A stretch of DNA of 64,000 nt. Source: Prevotella sp. (GTDB lineage: Bacteria > Bacteroidota > Bacteroidia > Bacteroidales > Bacteroidaceae). A program made the position numbers and the translations under genes. The notes beneath the pieces were generated by a model, which had not been told where the DNA came from, did no database searches, and saw nothing but the letters and a program-made list of their open reading frames with translations. Below are positions 28,317-37,168 of this stretch, piece after piece. Numbering within the stretch: the stretch's first letter is position 1; each line of letters starts with the position of its first letter. The stretch spans positions 62,001 to 126,000 of the forward strand of contig JAFZIY010000019.1 in the NCBI GenBank assembly GCA_017554105.1. Direction: 5' to 3'.

Positions 28317-30680
28317 ATGAAAAGAATAAATTTAAGATTCGCAGCACTGATGGCTGCAATGATGATGACGGTGATGATGTTCGCCAAGACACAGGACTGG
28401 GGCGGACGAGTGATTAACGAGAAGGGCGAGCCGATGCCCTATGTAAATGTGGTGCTTCTGTCGCTGCCCGATTCCACCTTCGTGCAGGGGGCGATGACAG
28501 ACATGGACGGTGTGTTCAATATTGTGACGGATGTCAATCAGGGATTATTCAAGGTGACCTGCATGGGTTATCAGACCTTATATGTCAATGCAGGTCAGAA
28601 CCTGACCATCCAGATGAAGGAGGACACGCAGATGCTCAGCGAGGTAGTGGTGAAGGGGCAGTTGCCTAAGACCCACGTGAAGGGCGATGCTATGCGGACG
28701 ATCGTTGCAGGAACCATCTTAGAGAAAGCGGGAACCGTGAGTGACGCACTCTCCAAGATTCCCTCATTGGAAGCCGAACGCGACGGTGCTGTAAAGGTAC
28801 TGGGACGTGGCGATGCCGAGGTGTACATCAACGGCCGCAAGGTGCAGGACAACAGCGAACTCTCAAGACTGCGTTCCGACCAGATACAACATGTCGACGT
28901 GGTGCAGAATCCCGGTGCCCGCTATGCAGCCTCGACGAAAGCCGTCGTTCGCATCACGCTCAAGAAGGCACAGGGCGAGGGCATCAGTTTCCAGGATAAT
29001 ATGGGCGGCATCTATCAATACGGTCATACGCTGACCAACAACCTCGACGTGAACTACCGCACAGGAGGACTCGATGTCACCGCCTCGCTGTGGGCAGGCC
29101 GCTACGGTCACTGGAAGTCGCTGCAGGAGAACGACCTTACCTATTACGTTGGTCCCGACTTCTACCTCGGTCGCAGCAATCAGGAGAGAAAGAGTGTGTG
29201 GAAGGGGTGGTCGCCACAGTTGCAGGTGAACTATATGCTGAACGAAAACCACAGCTTCGGCGCCTTCTATAAATACGACCGGCATCCGAGTTACGATACC
29301 AACGGATTCTTCTATACCGACAACTACGTCAACGGCGTCTACAGCGAGCGCTCGGAGAGCCGTATCAGCGGCGACGACAACTTTCGCAAGCACATCTTCA
29401 ATGCCTATTACAACGGCAAGGTGGGCAATCTAAGCATCGACTGGAACGTGGACGGTCTCTTCGACAAGACTGTTGAGCATAGCAGCACGGAAGAAATGAC
29501 CATTGATGCCAACAACGTCCGCTCTTACCACGATGTGAAAAACGGCACCAAGAGCAGCAACAACTTCTGGGCTACGAAGCTCATCTTCAGCTATCCTGTG
29601 TTGAAAGGCAATCTCAGCGTCGGCGGCGAGTACAGCTACAACCACCGCACCGATGCCTACTCCTTCCTTTCAGCCGAGGCGCTGCCCGTGAAGGCCACCG
29701 ACACGGAAATCAACGAGAAGTCGGCTGCCGTCTTCGTGGAGTATAGCCGACAGTTCGGCAAGCTCTATGCCCAGGCAGGTTTGCGCTATGAGCACCTCAC
29801 CAACGACTACTTCAACTTTGGTGTGAGAGAGGACGAGGTATGCCGCGATTACGGCGACTGGTTCCCCACCGCCACGCTCTCCATGCCTGTAGGCAAGATG
29901 CAGCTCTCGCTCTCCTATCGCAAGGACATCGAGCGCCCCAGTTACTCCAACCTCACCAGTTCGACGGTTTACATCAACCGCTATACCTACCAGAGCGGCA
30001 ACCCCTACCTGCGGCCCACATATACCCATAACCTCTCGCTCAACGCAGCCTACAAATGGGCTGGCATGGTTGTGACCTATTCGCGCACCAAGGACAATGT
30101 GACGATGGCCACCGAACCCTTCCCAGGCGCTGACGATCCTATGGTAAGCCTTGTCCGTTCCATCAACGGCAGCGATGGCTACAACCAGCTGAGCCTCAAT
30201 CCCTATGCCAGACCCACCATCGGCTGCTGGCACCCCACATGGTTCATCTATGCCCAATTCCAGAACTACAAGTCGCCAAGTGCTGATGGCAGCGAAATCA
30301 CCCTCATCCGTCCGTATGTCAACATTGGATGGGACAACACCGTAGAGCTGCCTCATGGCTGGCGCTTGAGCGCAAGCATGCGCCTGGCGTCGAAGGGGGA
30401 CGTGAACAACTTCCGCCTCAACCGCACCTCCTTCAGAAACGACTATGGCGTACAACGCGACTTCAACCTGCGCCGCCTTGGCACCCTGACAGCCGACCTG
30501 CGGTGCTACGATGTGTTCAATACTAACAAGAACGGCGGCATCGTCTTTGGTATCCGCGAGATTACCGTCCGCAATCCAGCCCGCCGTACCTTCTCCCTCG
30601 ACCTCACTTGGAAGTTCAACGAGGCTCACTCGAAGTATCGTGGTAGTGGTGCTGGCGAAAAGCAGAAAGCAAGGATGTAA
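28317..30680 (+). CDS. TonB-dependent outer-membrane receptor with CarboxypepD-like N-terminus
   Basis: 787 aa, signal peptide ending near FAKTQ. N-terminal carboxypeptidase-regulatory-like domain (about 28-110: GRVINEKGEPMPYVNVVLL, TDMDGVFNI), then a plug domain (about 110-215: VVVKGQLPKTHVKGDAM, VSDALSKIPSLE, DAEVYINGRKV, VVQNPGARY) and an outer-membrane beta-barrel (about 230-787) of the kind with barrel-family OMP_b-brl_3. It would transport an unknown ligand; no SusD partner is adjacent. The regulation is probably by the divergent LytTR protein. Confidence 0.9.
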   Translation: MKRINLRFAALMAAMMMTVMMFAKTQDWGGRVINEKGEPMPYVNVVLLSLPDSTFVQGAMTDMDGVFNIVTDVNQGLFKVTCMGYQTLYVNAGQNLTIQMKEDTQMLSEVVVKGQLPKTHVKGDAMRTIVAGTILEKAGTVSDALSKIPSLEAERDGAVKVLGRGDAEVYINGRKVQDNSELSRLRSDQIQHVDVVQNPGARYAASTKAVVRITLKKAQGEGISFQDNMGGIYQYGHTLTNNLDVNYRTGGLDVTASLWAGRYGHWKSLQENDLTYYVGPDFYLGRSNQERKSVWKGWSPQLQVNYMLNENHSFGAFYKYDRHPSYDTNGFFYTDNYVNGVYSERSESRISGDDNFRKHIFNAYYNGKVGNLSIDWNVDGLFDKTVEHSSTEEMTIDANNVRSYHDVKNGTKSSNNFWATKLIFSYPVLKGNLSVGGEYSYNHRTDAYSFLSAEALPVKATDTEINEKSAAVFVEYSRQFGKLYAQAGLRYEHLTNDYFNFGVREDEVCRDYGDWFPTATLSMPVGKMQLSLSYRKDIERPSYSNLTSSTVYINRYTYQSGNPYLRPTYTHNLSLNAAYKWAGMVVTYSRTKDNVTMATEPFPGADDPMVSLVRSINGSDGYNQLSLNPYARPTIGCWHPTWFIYAQFQNYKSPSADGSEITLIRPYVNIGWDNTVELPHGWRLSASMRLASKGDVNNFRLNRTSFRNDYGVQRDFNLRRLGTLTADLRCYDVFNTNKNGGIVFGIREITVRNPARRTFSLDLTWKFNEAHSKYRGSGAGEKQKARM

Positions 30681-30738
30681 CGAAAAAAGAATTATGAAAG
30701 TTCGAGTGCTTGGATAGTAGATTATTGTAACAATTTAT

Positions 30739-30747
30739 TATCTTTGC
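30739..30747 (+). promoter_or_regulatory. Promoter box TATCTTTGC
   Basis: Bacteroidetes -7 element 20 bp before the acyltransferase gene. Confidence 0.75.
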
Positions 30748-30766
30748 ACTCGAAAACCCATGAAAA

Positions 30767-31789
30767 ATGAATTCTACTACGCGCTTTTGTTACCTCGACA
30801 ACCTGAAAGTGATGCTTACCATATTGGTGGTGTTCCACCATGCGGCATTGCCCTATTCGCCTGGTAGTGAGTGGGCTTACACCACAAGCCATCCTGAGGA
30901 AATGATGCCTTGGATATGGCATTTCCTATCGGTTAATGCTTCTTTCTTCATGGGATTGTTCTTCCTTATCTCAGGCTATTTCGTTCCAATGAGTTTCGAC
31001 CGTCAGGGACTGAAGAAGTTCGTATCGAAGAAACTGATGAGGCTGGGCATACCTGTACTGGTCATCGCTACGTTTCTATCTGTGCTTACAGGTCAGTTGG
31101 AGGTAGGCCATCTGTGGTACGTAGAGAGTCTCTTGTTTTTCTGTCTTATCTATGCTGTGTTGCGGCTGTTCGTGCGTCCTGTCAATGAGAGTTGCAGTTC
31201 ACGACCTACGCTTTTCGGCATGCTGATAGTGGCATTAATCATGGGCGTTGGAGGTCATTTCATCCGTCAGGTTAGTCCGCAGGACAATTGGATATGGCTC
31301 TTGAGCATTATTCATATCGAACCAGCCCATTATCTGCAATATGCCATGATGTTTGTGCTTGGTATTCTGGCATATCGTTTCCAGTGGCTTTCAAAGATGT
31401 CCAACACCACAGGTATCCTATCGCTCGTTATTGGTCTGGCCTTTGTTATAGGTAATTATCTTCGTGACGACGGTCCTTGGAATGGTTTTGTGTGGAAATG
31501 GTTCGGCATCTACGAGTCCCTGCTGTGTATCTTTTTCAGTTTCGGATTGTTATGGCTGTTCCGTGAATATGTCAATCACTCTGGCAGGTTCTGCCACTGG
31601 TGTGCCCAACAGGCATACGGTGCATACATAATACATCTGTTCGTACTGCTGTTCATTCAGAATGCGACGGACTCGTTGGTACTGCCTGGCATCGTCAAGT
31701 TCTTCCTAATAGGTACATTGGCAACCATCCTTTCCTTTATTCTTACGTATCTTATCCGGTTGATTCCAGGTGTAAGACGGGTTATTTGA
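30767..31789 (+). CDS. Integral-membrane acyltransferase (acyltransferase-3 family)
   Basis: 340 aa with about ten hydrophobic segments. The N-terminal motif RFCYLDNLKVMLTILVVFHHA contains the conserved His of acyltransferase-3 proteins, and GLFFLISGYFVP with KLMRLGIPVL follows. Such enzymes transfer acyl groups to sugars or polysaccharides of the envelope. Acceptor unknown. The next gene is 31 bp downstream, so an operon with the amide hydrolase is likely. Confidence 0.85.
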   Translation: MNSTTRFCYLDNLKVMLTILVVFHHAALPYSPGSEWAYTTSHPEEMMPWIWHFLSVNASFFMGLFFLISGYFVPMSFDRQGLKKFVSKKLMRLGIPVLVIATFLSVLTGQLEVGHLWYVESLLFFCLIYAVLRLFVRPVNESCSSRPTLFGMLIVALIMGVGGHFIRQVSPQDNWIWLLSIIHIEPAHYLQYAMMFVLGILAYRFQWLSKMSNTTGILSLVIGLAFVIGNYLRDDGPWNGFVWKWFGIYESLLCIFFSFGLLWLFREYVNHSGRFCHWCAQQAYGAYIIHLFVLLFIQNATDSLVLPGIVKFFLIGTLATILSFILTYLIRLIPGVRRVI

Positions 31790-31820
31790 TTTTAAAACAG
31801 TATAATATAGTAATATACAA

Positions 31821-32870
31821 ATGAAAAAGAAAATAGTAATAATCATTATTGCTTCTGTGCTTCTTCTGCTCTTGGTAGCAGTAGGCAGCGTATGTTTCAT
31901 GTTCCATAAGCAGTATTCTGCTGCGCAAAGCATCGAACAGGTGGCCGACGATATGTATACCATGACCTATAACGGCGACTATGGACTTGATGCTTTCCTC
32001 GAGCAGGGTGGGGCTAAGAACACTGCGGAACTGAGGGATTTTATTATCAAGGAGTTGTTTTATGGCATGGGTGCGCCCAGTGCACAGCCGACAGAGTTTG
32101 GATGCAGTTTCATCACAGTCAAAGACAAGGACGGCAAAGTCCTTACAGGACGCAACTTCGACTGGCCTGATTGTAAGTCTGACATCGCCGTCATCCATAC
32201 CTGTCCTGACCATGGCTATGCGTCGGTATCTACCGCGAACCTCTTTTTCCTTGGCATCGGCAAGGACTGGAAACCAGAGAGTATGCAGGACAAGATGATG
32301 ATGATAGCCGCATTATATACACCGCTTGATGGTATGAACGAGAAAGGACTGGTGGTTGCCGACCTTGTGGCGGGCGATAAGGTAAGGACCGACCAGGAGA
32401 CAGATCTTCCTGATGTTACTACAACCGTAGCCATTCGACTGTTGCTTGACAAAGCCGACAATGTGGAAAAGGCTCTGAGTTTGTTGAAGGGCATCGACAT
32501 GCATTCTGACATCGATTATTCACATCACCTGGCCATCAGTGATGCCTCGGGCCGTAGTGTCGTAGTGGAATGGGTGGATAATAAGATGCTGGTAGTGGAT
32601 TCGCCGCTCTGCACGAACCACTATTTGGCAGATAGTCCGAAAAAAGATTACTCGATATATAGTGAGGATTCCCATCGTCGTTTCAACTCGATGCAGCAAA
32701 TGAGGGACAGTTTGAAGACAATGACCTCGGACGATGTGAAGGAATCCATCTCCCGTGTTACATCAAAGGATATGACACGCTGGTCGGTGGTCTTCGACAG
32801 CAAAGCCCTTACCGCCACATATTATCAGTATTGCGATTTTAGCAAGCCTTATACAACAAGTGTGAAATAA
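31821..32870 (+). CDS. Linear amide C-N hydrolase (choloylglycine-hydrolase-like Ntn hydrolase)
   Basis: 349 aa with an N-terminal membrane anchor or signal (IVIIIIASVLLLLLVAVGSV). The Ntn core begins at Cys95 in EFGCSFITVKD, followed by LTGRNFDWP, then GMNEKGLVVADL and CTNHY. These fit penicillin V acylase/bile-salt-hydrolase-like linear amide hydrolases; many have a Cys at the mature N-terminus, here preceded by about 94 residues that would be processed. The substrate (bile salt, N-acyl amide, lipid amide) cannot be told. Shares a probable operon with the membrane acyltransferase. Confidence 0.85.
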   Translation: MKKKIVIIIIASVLLLLLVAVGSVCFMFHKQYSAAQSIEQVADDMYTMTYNGDYGLDAFLEQGGAKNTAELRDFIIKELFYGMGAPSAQPTEFGCSFITVKDKDGKVLTGRNFDWPDCKSDIAVIHTCPDHGYASVSTANLFFLGIGKDWKPESMQDKMMMIAALYTPLDGMNEKGLVVADLVAGDKVRTDQETDLPDVTTTVAIRLLLDKADNVEKALSLLKGIDMHSDIDYSHHLAISDASGRSVVVEWVDNKMLVVDSPLCTNHYLADSPKKDYSIYSEDSHRRFNSMQQMRDSLKTMTSDDVKESISRVTSKDMTRWSVVFDSKALTATYYQYCDFSKPYTTSVK

Positions 32871-32872
32871 AA

Positions 32873-32910
32873 GAATTGGGAGTTGTTTCTCGAGAAACAA
32901 CTCCCAATTC
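32873..32910. terminator. Perfect 38-bp palindrome, candidate bidirectional terminator
   Basis: GAATTGGGAGTTGTTTCTC meets its exact reverse complement with no spacer (centre TCGA), between convergent genes. There is no strong T-tract, so termination is a guess; the right-hand flank continues as a GGAGTTAGGAGTT-type repeat that encodes the C-terminus of the GH3 protein. Confidence 0.7.
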
Positions 32911-32916
32911 GTAACT

Positions 32917-35292
32917 TCAAACTCCTAACTCCGAAAAGTAATGGTCACGCAGTGGCTTGACAACTGGATTTCCTGTCAGGCTGATAGTCTCCTGCAACTT
33001 GATGTCGGCAGAGGAGGCACCTACCTTCACAACAAACTTACCGGGAGCGATGTTCCACTGTCGCTGTCCCTCGTTGCTATAGTATCCGAACTGTTCCGTA
33101 TAGAGTTTTACCTTTATGGTCTTGCTCTCGCCCGGTTGTAGCGGCACGCGTGCGAAGCCCTGCAACTGGATAGGACGAATCTTCTGCTCGGCGGAAGTGG
33201 GTGAGATGTATATCTGCGCCACCTCGTCGGCAGCCACCTTGCCAGTGTTCTTCAGTTCGAAGGTGAGGTTGATGGCTTCCGCTCCCGTTTTTACTTCCTT
33301 GTCCACCTTAAGGTTACTGTACTCGAAAGTGGTGTATGTAAGACCATATCCGAAGGGCCATTGTATGCGCGAGTCCTTTTCTGCGGAGTAGTTATAGCAT
33401 ATCGGCTCGTTAATCTCGGTATTGGGATAACTTACGGAGAGTTTTGCAGATGGCGATACCTTGCCATAGAGGATGTCGGCAACGGCATGTCCACCTTCCT
33501 CTCCGGGATACCATGCCTGGATGACAGCGGCACAGCGCTCAGCCAGACCGGCCACTACTTGCGCACGTCCTCCGAAGATTACCAGTACCACGGGCTTTCC
33601 TATCTTTATCAGTTCATTGACATACTCCTCCTGCTTTCCCGGCAGGCGCAGACCCTTGCGGTCGCGGTTCTCACCACATAGCATCACGTTCTCTCCCACG
33701 GCAGCAACGATGACATCGGCCTCGCCTGCCATCTTGAGTGCCTCCTGTCTGTCAGCCTTCTCGCCAGAGTCCACCTTACGGTGTAGCAGTTCATATTCCC
33801 ATGCACGCTCGTCGCCAAGTTCACCATAGACGGTCTCGATGTCCTCCGTCCAGTCGCAACCGCGTGAATATGTTATATTGACACCATCAGGCTTATTCTC
33901 CGTCATGCCCTCGAGCAGTTTCACGATATGTGGCTTGTCTTGGTCGGTAATGTTTTCCACCCTCTTCCAGAAATACGACATTGCAGGATAGGCGTAGTCG
34001 CCGCACATAGCCCATACTGAGTTGGCATTTGGACCGGTGACGAGAACGTTGAGTTTGCCGTCGGCATTTGGTTTCAGTGGCAGTATGCCGTTGTTCTCCA
34101 ACAGCACCACCGACTGCGTGGCGATGTCGTAGGCCGTCTGTCGCTCCTCAGGTGTGTCAAGCACGATGTTCTCCTTGGAGTAAAGATACGCGTCCTTGTC
34201 GAAGAGTCCGGCACGGAACTTATGGCGCAGCACGTCCTTCACGGCACGTTCCAGCACCTCAGGCTTCACCAGTCCCTTGTCGATGGCTACCTGCAATGAC
34301 TTGTAGTCGGAACCTTCCGGGAAGTCCACGTCGTTGCCTCCATTGATGGCGGCGGCAGCCTTCTCCTCAGGAGTGCTCAGGTCAGGCAACTGACTGATGG
34401 CGGTATAGTCGCTCACTACCATGCCGTCGAAACCGATATAGTTGCGGAGTATGTCTATCAGAATCTCAGAGTTGGCAACGCACTTGACATCATGAACGGC
34501 ATGATAGCCAGGCATGACTGCCTTGCTTCCAGTGAGGCGAATCATTGTCTCGTGGGGCAGCAGAATCTCTTCCATCAGTTCCTTCTCCTCGGCATCACCG
34601 CCACCGCCGTAGCCCAGATAGTGCTTTGAGCATGCACCAACACCTTTCTTCAGGTCGCCCTGCTGGAGACCGCGCACGAAGGCGGTGCCCATCACGGCAG
34701 AGAGATATCCGTCCTCGCCATATGACTCCTCAAGACGGTTGAAGGATGGCGTGCGACACACATCGACCATCGGTGAGAGAGCCAGTACACCACCCATCTT
34801 ACGCATCAGCGTACTCGTCTGAAGCGTCTTCAGTTCTGCCAGTTGTGGATTGAACGACCCTGCCTGTCCTATCTGCTGCGGATATATCGTGGCGCCCAAG
34901 GTGTTAACGCCACTGAGCACCTCCTCGTGGAGTAGGGCAGGGATGCCGTTGGGTGTGTTGTGAATAAGCCAGTCCTGAACGGCAGCGGCACGGTCGCGCA
35001 GTTCGTTGGGGTCTCGTGGCTTCTGCATGGCAAACTGTGAGAAATGACCTATGCCATAGGGTATCAGTTCCTTACACTTGGCGGTATCCAACTTCCCTTG
35101 CTCATCGAAGAGTTCGTCCATATACATACTCCTCAACTGTGCGATGCGCTCCTCGTTGGACATCTTGTTATAGAGTTCATCCACCTGCTGTTCCACGTTT
35201 GGCGCAGCGTTACAACCCGTCATCAATGCGGCCATGCACGACAGAGCAGGCACGCCGAGATTCTTCATCCCTTTCCGAATTCTGTGATTCAT
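32917..35292 (-). CDS. GH3 beta-glucosidase/xylosidase lipoprotein
   Basis: 791 aa from the ATG at 35292. An upstream ATG (35394) is rejected because the promoter box TATCTTTGT lies at 35365-35373. Lipobox near MTGC. GH3 N-domain with KHYLGYGGG and the nucleophile Asp in MVVSDYTAI; GH3 C-domain with DVIVAAVGE, then a fibronectin-III-like domain (ELKNTGKVAADEVAQIYIS). It should release glucose or xylose from non-reducing ends. The final residues (ELGV) are encoded by the GGAGTTAGGAGTT repeat, suggesting that the repeat replaced the original 3' end. Confidence 0.92.
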   Translation of the reverse strand: MNHRIRKGMKNLGVPALSCMAALMTGCNAAPNVEQQVDELYNKMSNEERIAQLRSMYMDELFDEQGKLDTAKCKELIPYGIGHFSQFAMQKPRDPNELRDRAAAVQDWLIHNTPNGIPALLHEEVLSGVNTLGATIYPQQIGQAGSFNPQLAELKTLQTSTLMRKMGGVLALSPMVDVCRTPSFNRLEESYGEDGYLSAVMGTAFVRGLQQGDLKKGVGACSKHYLGYGGGGDAEEKELMEEILLPHETMIRLTGSKAVMPGYHAVHDVKCVANSEILIDILRNYIGFDGMVVSDYTAISQLPDLSTPEEKAAAAINGGNDVDFPEGSDYKSLQVAIDKGLVKPEVLERAVKDVLRHKFRAGLFDKDAYLYSKENIVLDTPEERQTAYDIATQSVVLLENNGILPLKPNADGKLNVLVTGPNANSVWAMCGDYAYPAMSYFWKRVENITDQDKPHIVKLLEGMTENKPDGVNITYSRGCDWTEDIETVYGELGDERAWEYELLHRKVDSGEKADRQEALKMAGEADVIVAAVGENVMLCGENRDRKGLRLPGKQEEYVNELIKIGKPVVLVIFGGRAQVVAGLAERCAAVIQAWYPGEEGGHAVADILYGKVSPSAKLSVSYPNTEINEPICYNYSAEKDSRIQWPFGYGLTYTTFEYSNLKVDKEVKTGAEAINLTFELKNTGKVAADEVAQIYISPTSAEQKIRPIQLQGFARVPLQPGESKTIKVKLYTEQFGYYSNEGQRQWNIAPGKFVVKVGASSADIKLQETISLTGNPVVKPLRDHYFSELGV

Positions 35293-35364
35293 ATACTTGT
35301 TCTCTTTTGGTTTCCTTGTGTTATTCTTGAATATAAGACATAGTCTTTCATTACAGGAACGAGG

Positions 35365-35373
35365 ACAAAGATA
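35365..35373 (-). promoter_or_regulatory. Promoter box TATCTTTGT
   Basis: Bacteroidetes -7 element on the minus strand, 73 bp before the GH3 start. Confidence 0.7.
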
Positions 35374-35487
35374 GCAATATTTTTCCACTTCCATTTCATT
35401 CCTGTGCCAAAAAGCATGAATGATTAGTTTTTTTTGACATTTACCCTGTCATTTATGCCCCCTTAATTCTTTGTTCAGCCCATAGGG

Positions 35488-35522
35488 ATTCCTAACTTCT
35501 AATTCCTCACTCCTCACTCATG
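35488..35522. repeat. Heptamer array abutting an esterase stop codon
   Basis: In-register heptamers ATTCCTA, ACTTCTA, ATTCCTC, ACTCCTC, ACTCATG (read on the plus strand). The last heptamer overlaps the stop codon of the hydrolase gene on the minus strand. Confidence 0.8.
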
Positions 35523-36107
35523 TATGTTACCCATTTTCTCAATAAGTGGCACATACCACGTGCGCACCTCTTCCGCAGTGGGAGTATGGTTGCCGGGGAA
35601 ATGGAAACTGTGTGTGTAATACTTTAGGAACAACGGCTCGAAGTGCGCCAGCGTGTCCTGCTCACCAAACAGTCCCCAGATTCGGTCCTTATACGATGGG
35701 TTATAATTGTCGAACTGCTGACGTTCCATCTCCGCGAACTCACTGATAAGTGCCTCGTCGATGGTGAAATCCTGCTTCCCGTCAAGGCGGGGTGACTTGT
35801 ACTGATGCTGTCCTATCCTCGGATTCAGGAACTCAGTCATTCTGAAGTGCGGATTTCCCAAAAGTGCGGGCACTCCCACCACTGACGCAACCATCTGGGC
35901 ATAGAATGCTCCGCAACTGTTACCCACCAACAGGTCAGGATGCTCACGCTCACACAGTTCTTTTATAAATGCGAGCGCCTTCTTGGGATGCATCGGAAGG
36001 TCGGGCGTAACAACCACCGCCTTGTCTTCCAACGATTCCCTCAGCGCCACGGCGGGCACACACTGCCCACTGGCATAGAATCCGTGCAGGAAAATAATCT
36101 TCTTCAT
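35514..36107 (-). CDS. YqiA-type alpha/beta-fold esterase
   Basis: 197 aa from the ATG at 36107, supported by the preceding GAGGGGAGA ribosome-binding sequence; an ATG further upstream (36164) lies beyond the promoter box. YqiA/UPF0227 pattern: IIFLHGFYASGQC, then LVGNSCGAFYAQ (nucleophile Ser in GNSCG), GEQDTLAHF (Asp) and FPGNHTP (His). Probably a small cytosolic esterase; substrate unknown. Confidence 0.85.
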   Translation of the reverse strand: MKKIIFLHGFYASGQCVPAVALRESLEDKAVVVTPDLPMHPKKALAFIKELCEREHPDLLVGNSCGAFYAQMVASVVGVPALLGNPHFRMTEFLNPRIGQHQYKSPRLDGKQDFTIDEALISEFAEMERQQFDNYNPSYKDRIWGLFGEQDTLAHFEPLFLKYYTHSFHFPGNHTPTAEEVRTWYVPLIEKMGNIHE

Positions 36108-36132
36108 CCAGTTCTCCCCTCGTAATTTGAGG

Positions 36133-36141
36133 TCAAAGGTA
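36133..36141 (-). promoter_or_regulatory. Promoter box TACCTTTGA
   Basis: Bacteroidetes -7 element on the minus strand, 26 bp before the esterase start. Confidence 0.65.
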
Positions 36142-36247
36142 CGAATAAGCGAGGGAAACACCAAACATTTCCCCTCTTTCGCACGATAAAGATAATTAAA
36201 ATAGTAAAAAACGTGGCAGTATGAAGTATTATGTTATCGAAAATGTT

Positions 36248-36256
36248 TATATTTGC
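36248..36256 (+). promoter_or_regulatory. Promoter box TATATTTGC
   Basis: Bacteroidetes -7 element 60 bp before the ROK gene. Confidence 0.65.
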
Positions 36257-36315
36257 AGGTGCATTGACGGAATAATCGGAGAAATCAGAACTATCTATAA
36301 ATGAAACCTTAATCT

Positions 36316-37140
36316 ATGAAAATCGGAATTGACTTAGGAGGAACGAACATGCGAGTGGGGCTGACTGACGGTGCCTCGCTGGTGAAGAGTGTGATTGAGC
36401 CCTGTCCTGCCAAGGAGGCGGAGGACGTGGTGCTCAGTCAACTGAAACGACAGATTACACAGTTGATGTGTCCTGAGGTGACTGGTATCGGTGTCGGCGT
36501 GCCGTCGGTGGTTGACCATCAGCAGGGCATAGTGTATAACGTGGCAAATATACCCTCGTGGCAGGAGGTGCACCTGAAGGCTATACTTGAGAAGGAGTTT
36601 GGTGTGCCCGTAGCGGTGAACAACGATGCCAACAGCTTTGCCCTGGGCGTATGGCGCTATGGCGAAGGTCAGGGCACCAGTGACATGGTGGGTCTGACGA
36701 TGGGCACAGGCATCGGTGCTGGTATCATCATCGGTGGCAGGCTATACAACGGCGTGAACACGGGTGCTGGTGAGATAGGCTCGCTGCCCTATAAGGATGC
36801 TGACTATGAGTTTTATTGCAGCAGTCGCTTCTTCAGTCAGTTGCACGGTGACACTGGGGCAAACTTCGGCAAGCGCGCACAGGCTGGTGACCCTCAGGCA
36901 CAGGCTGTATGGCAGGAGTTCGGGCATAACGTGGGCGAACTGATGAAGGCCGTCCTGTTCACCTATGCCCCAGAGGCTATCATCATAGGAGGCGGCATTG
37001 CGAGTGCCTTCCCTCTTTTTGAGACGGCAATGCGCGAGACACTGGCATCGTTCCCTTATCCTAAGAACGTGGAGGCCACACGTATTACACCGTCAACGTT
37101 GTCTAATGCGGCGATACTTGGAGCGGGAGAGTTAATTTAG
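36316..37140 (+). CDS. ROK-family sugar kinase
   Basis: 274 aa, cytosolic. ATP-binding IGIDLGGTNMRVGL, the sugar-binding VNNDANSFALG, and GLTMGTGIGAGIIIGGRLY. The usual ROK zinc motif (CxCGxxGCxE) is absent (EIGSLPYKDADYEFYC), as in several Bacteroidetes ROK kinases. Position before a GH2 exo-glucosaminidase-type gene and near GH20 and the NagB half suggests an amino-sugar or hexose substrate. The stop codon overlaps a heptamer array. Confidence 0.88.
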   Translation: MKIGIDLGGTNMRVGLTDGASLVKSVIEPCPAKEAEDVVLSQLKRQITQLMCPEVTGIGVGVPSVVDHQQGIVYNVANIPSWQEVHLKAILEKEFGVPVAVNNDANSFALGVWRYGEGQGTSDMVGLTMGTGIGAGIIIGGRLYNGVNTGAGEIGSLPYKDADYEFYCSSRFFSQLHGDTGANFGKRAQAGDPQAQAVWQEFGHNVGELMKAVLFTYAPEAIIIGGGIASAFPLFETAMRETLASFPYPKNVEATRITPSTLSNAAILGAGELI

Positions 37141-37168
37141 AGTTGAGAGTTTTGAGATTAGAGTTATG
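37138..37168. repeat. Heptamer array between ROK and GH2 genes
   Basis: AGAGTTG, AGAGTTT, TGAGATT, AGAGTTA, TGAG in register, starting at the stop codon of the ROK gene and ending in the GH2 start codon. Confidence 0.75.

Noticed and set aside
29670-30629. Long open frame antisense to the TonB receptor gene
   Set aside because: Product has no recognisable motif and the sense frame is a well-supported receptor.
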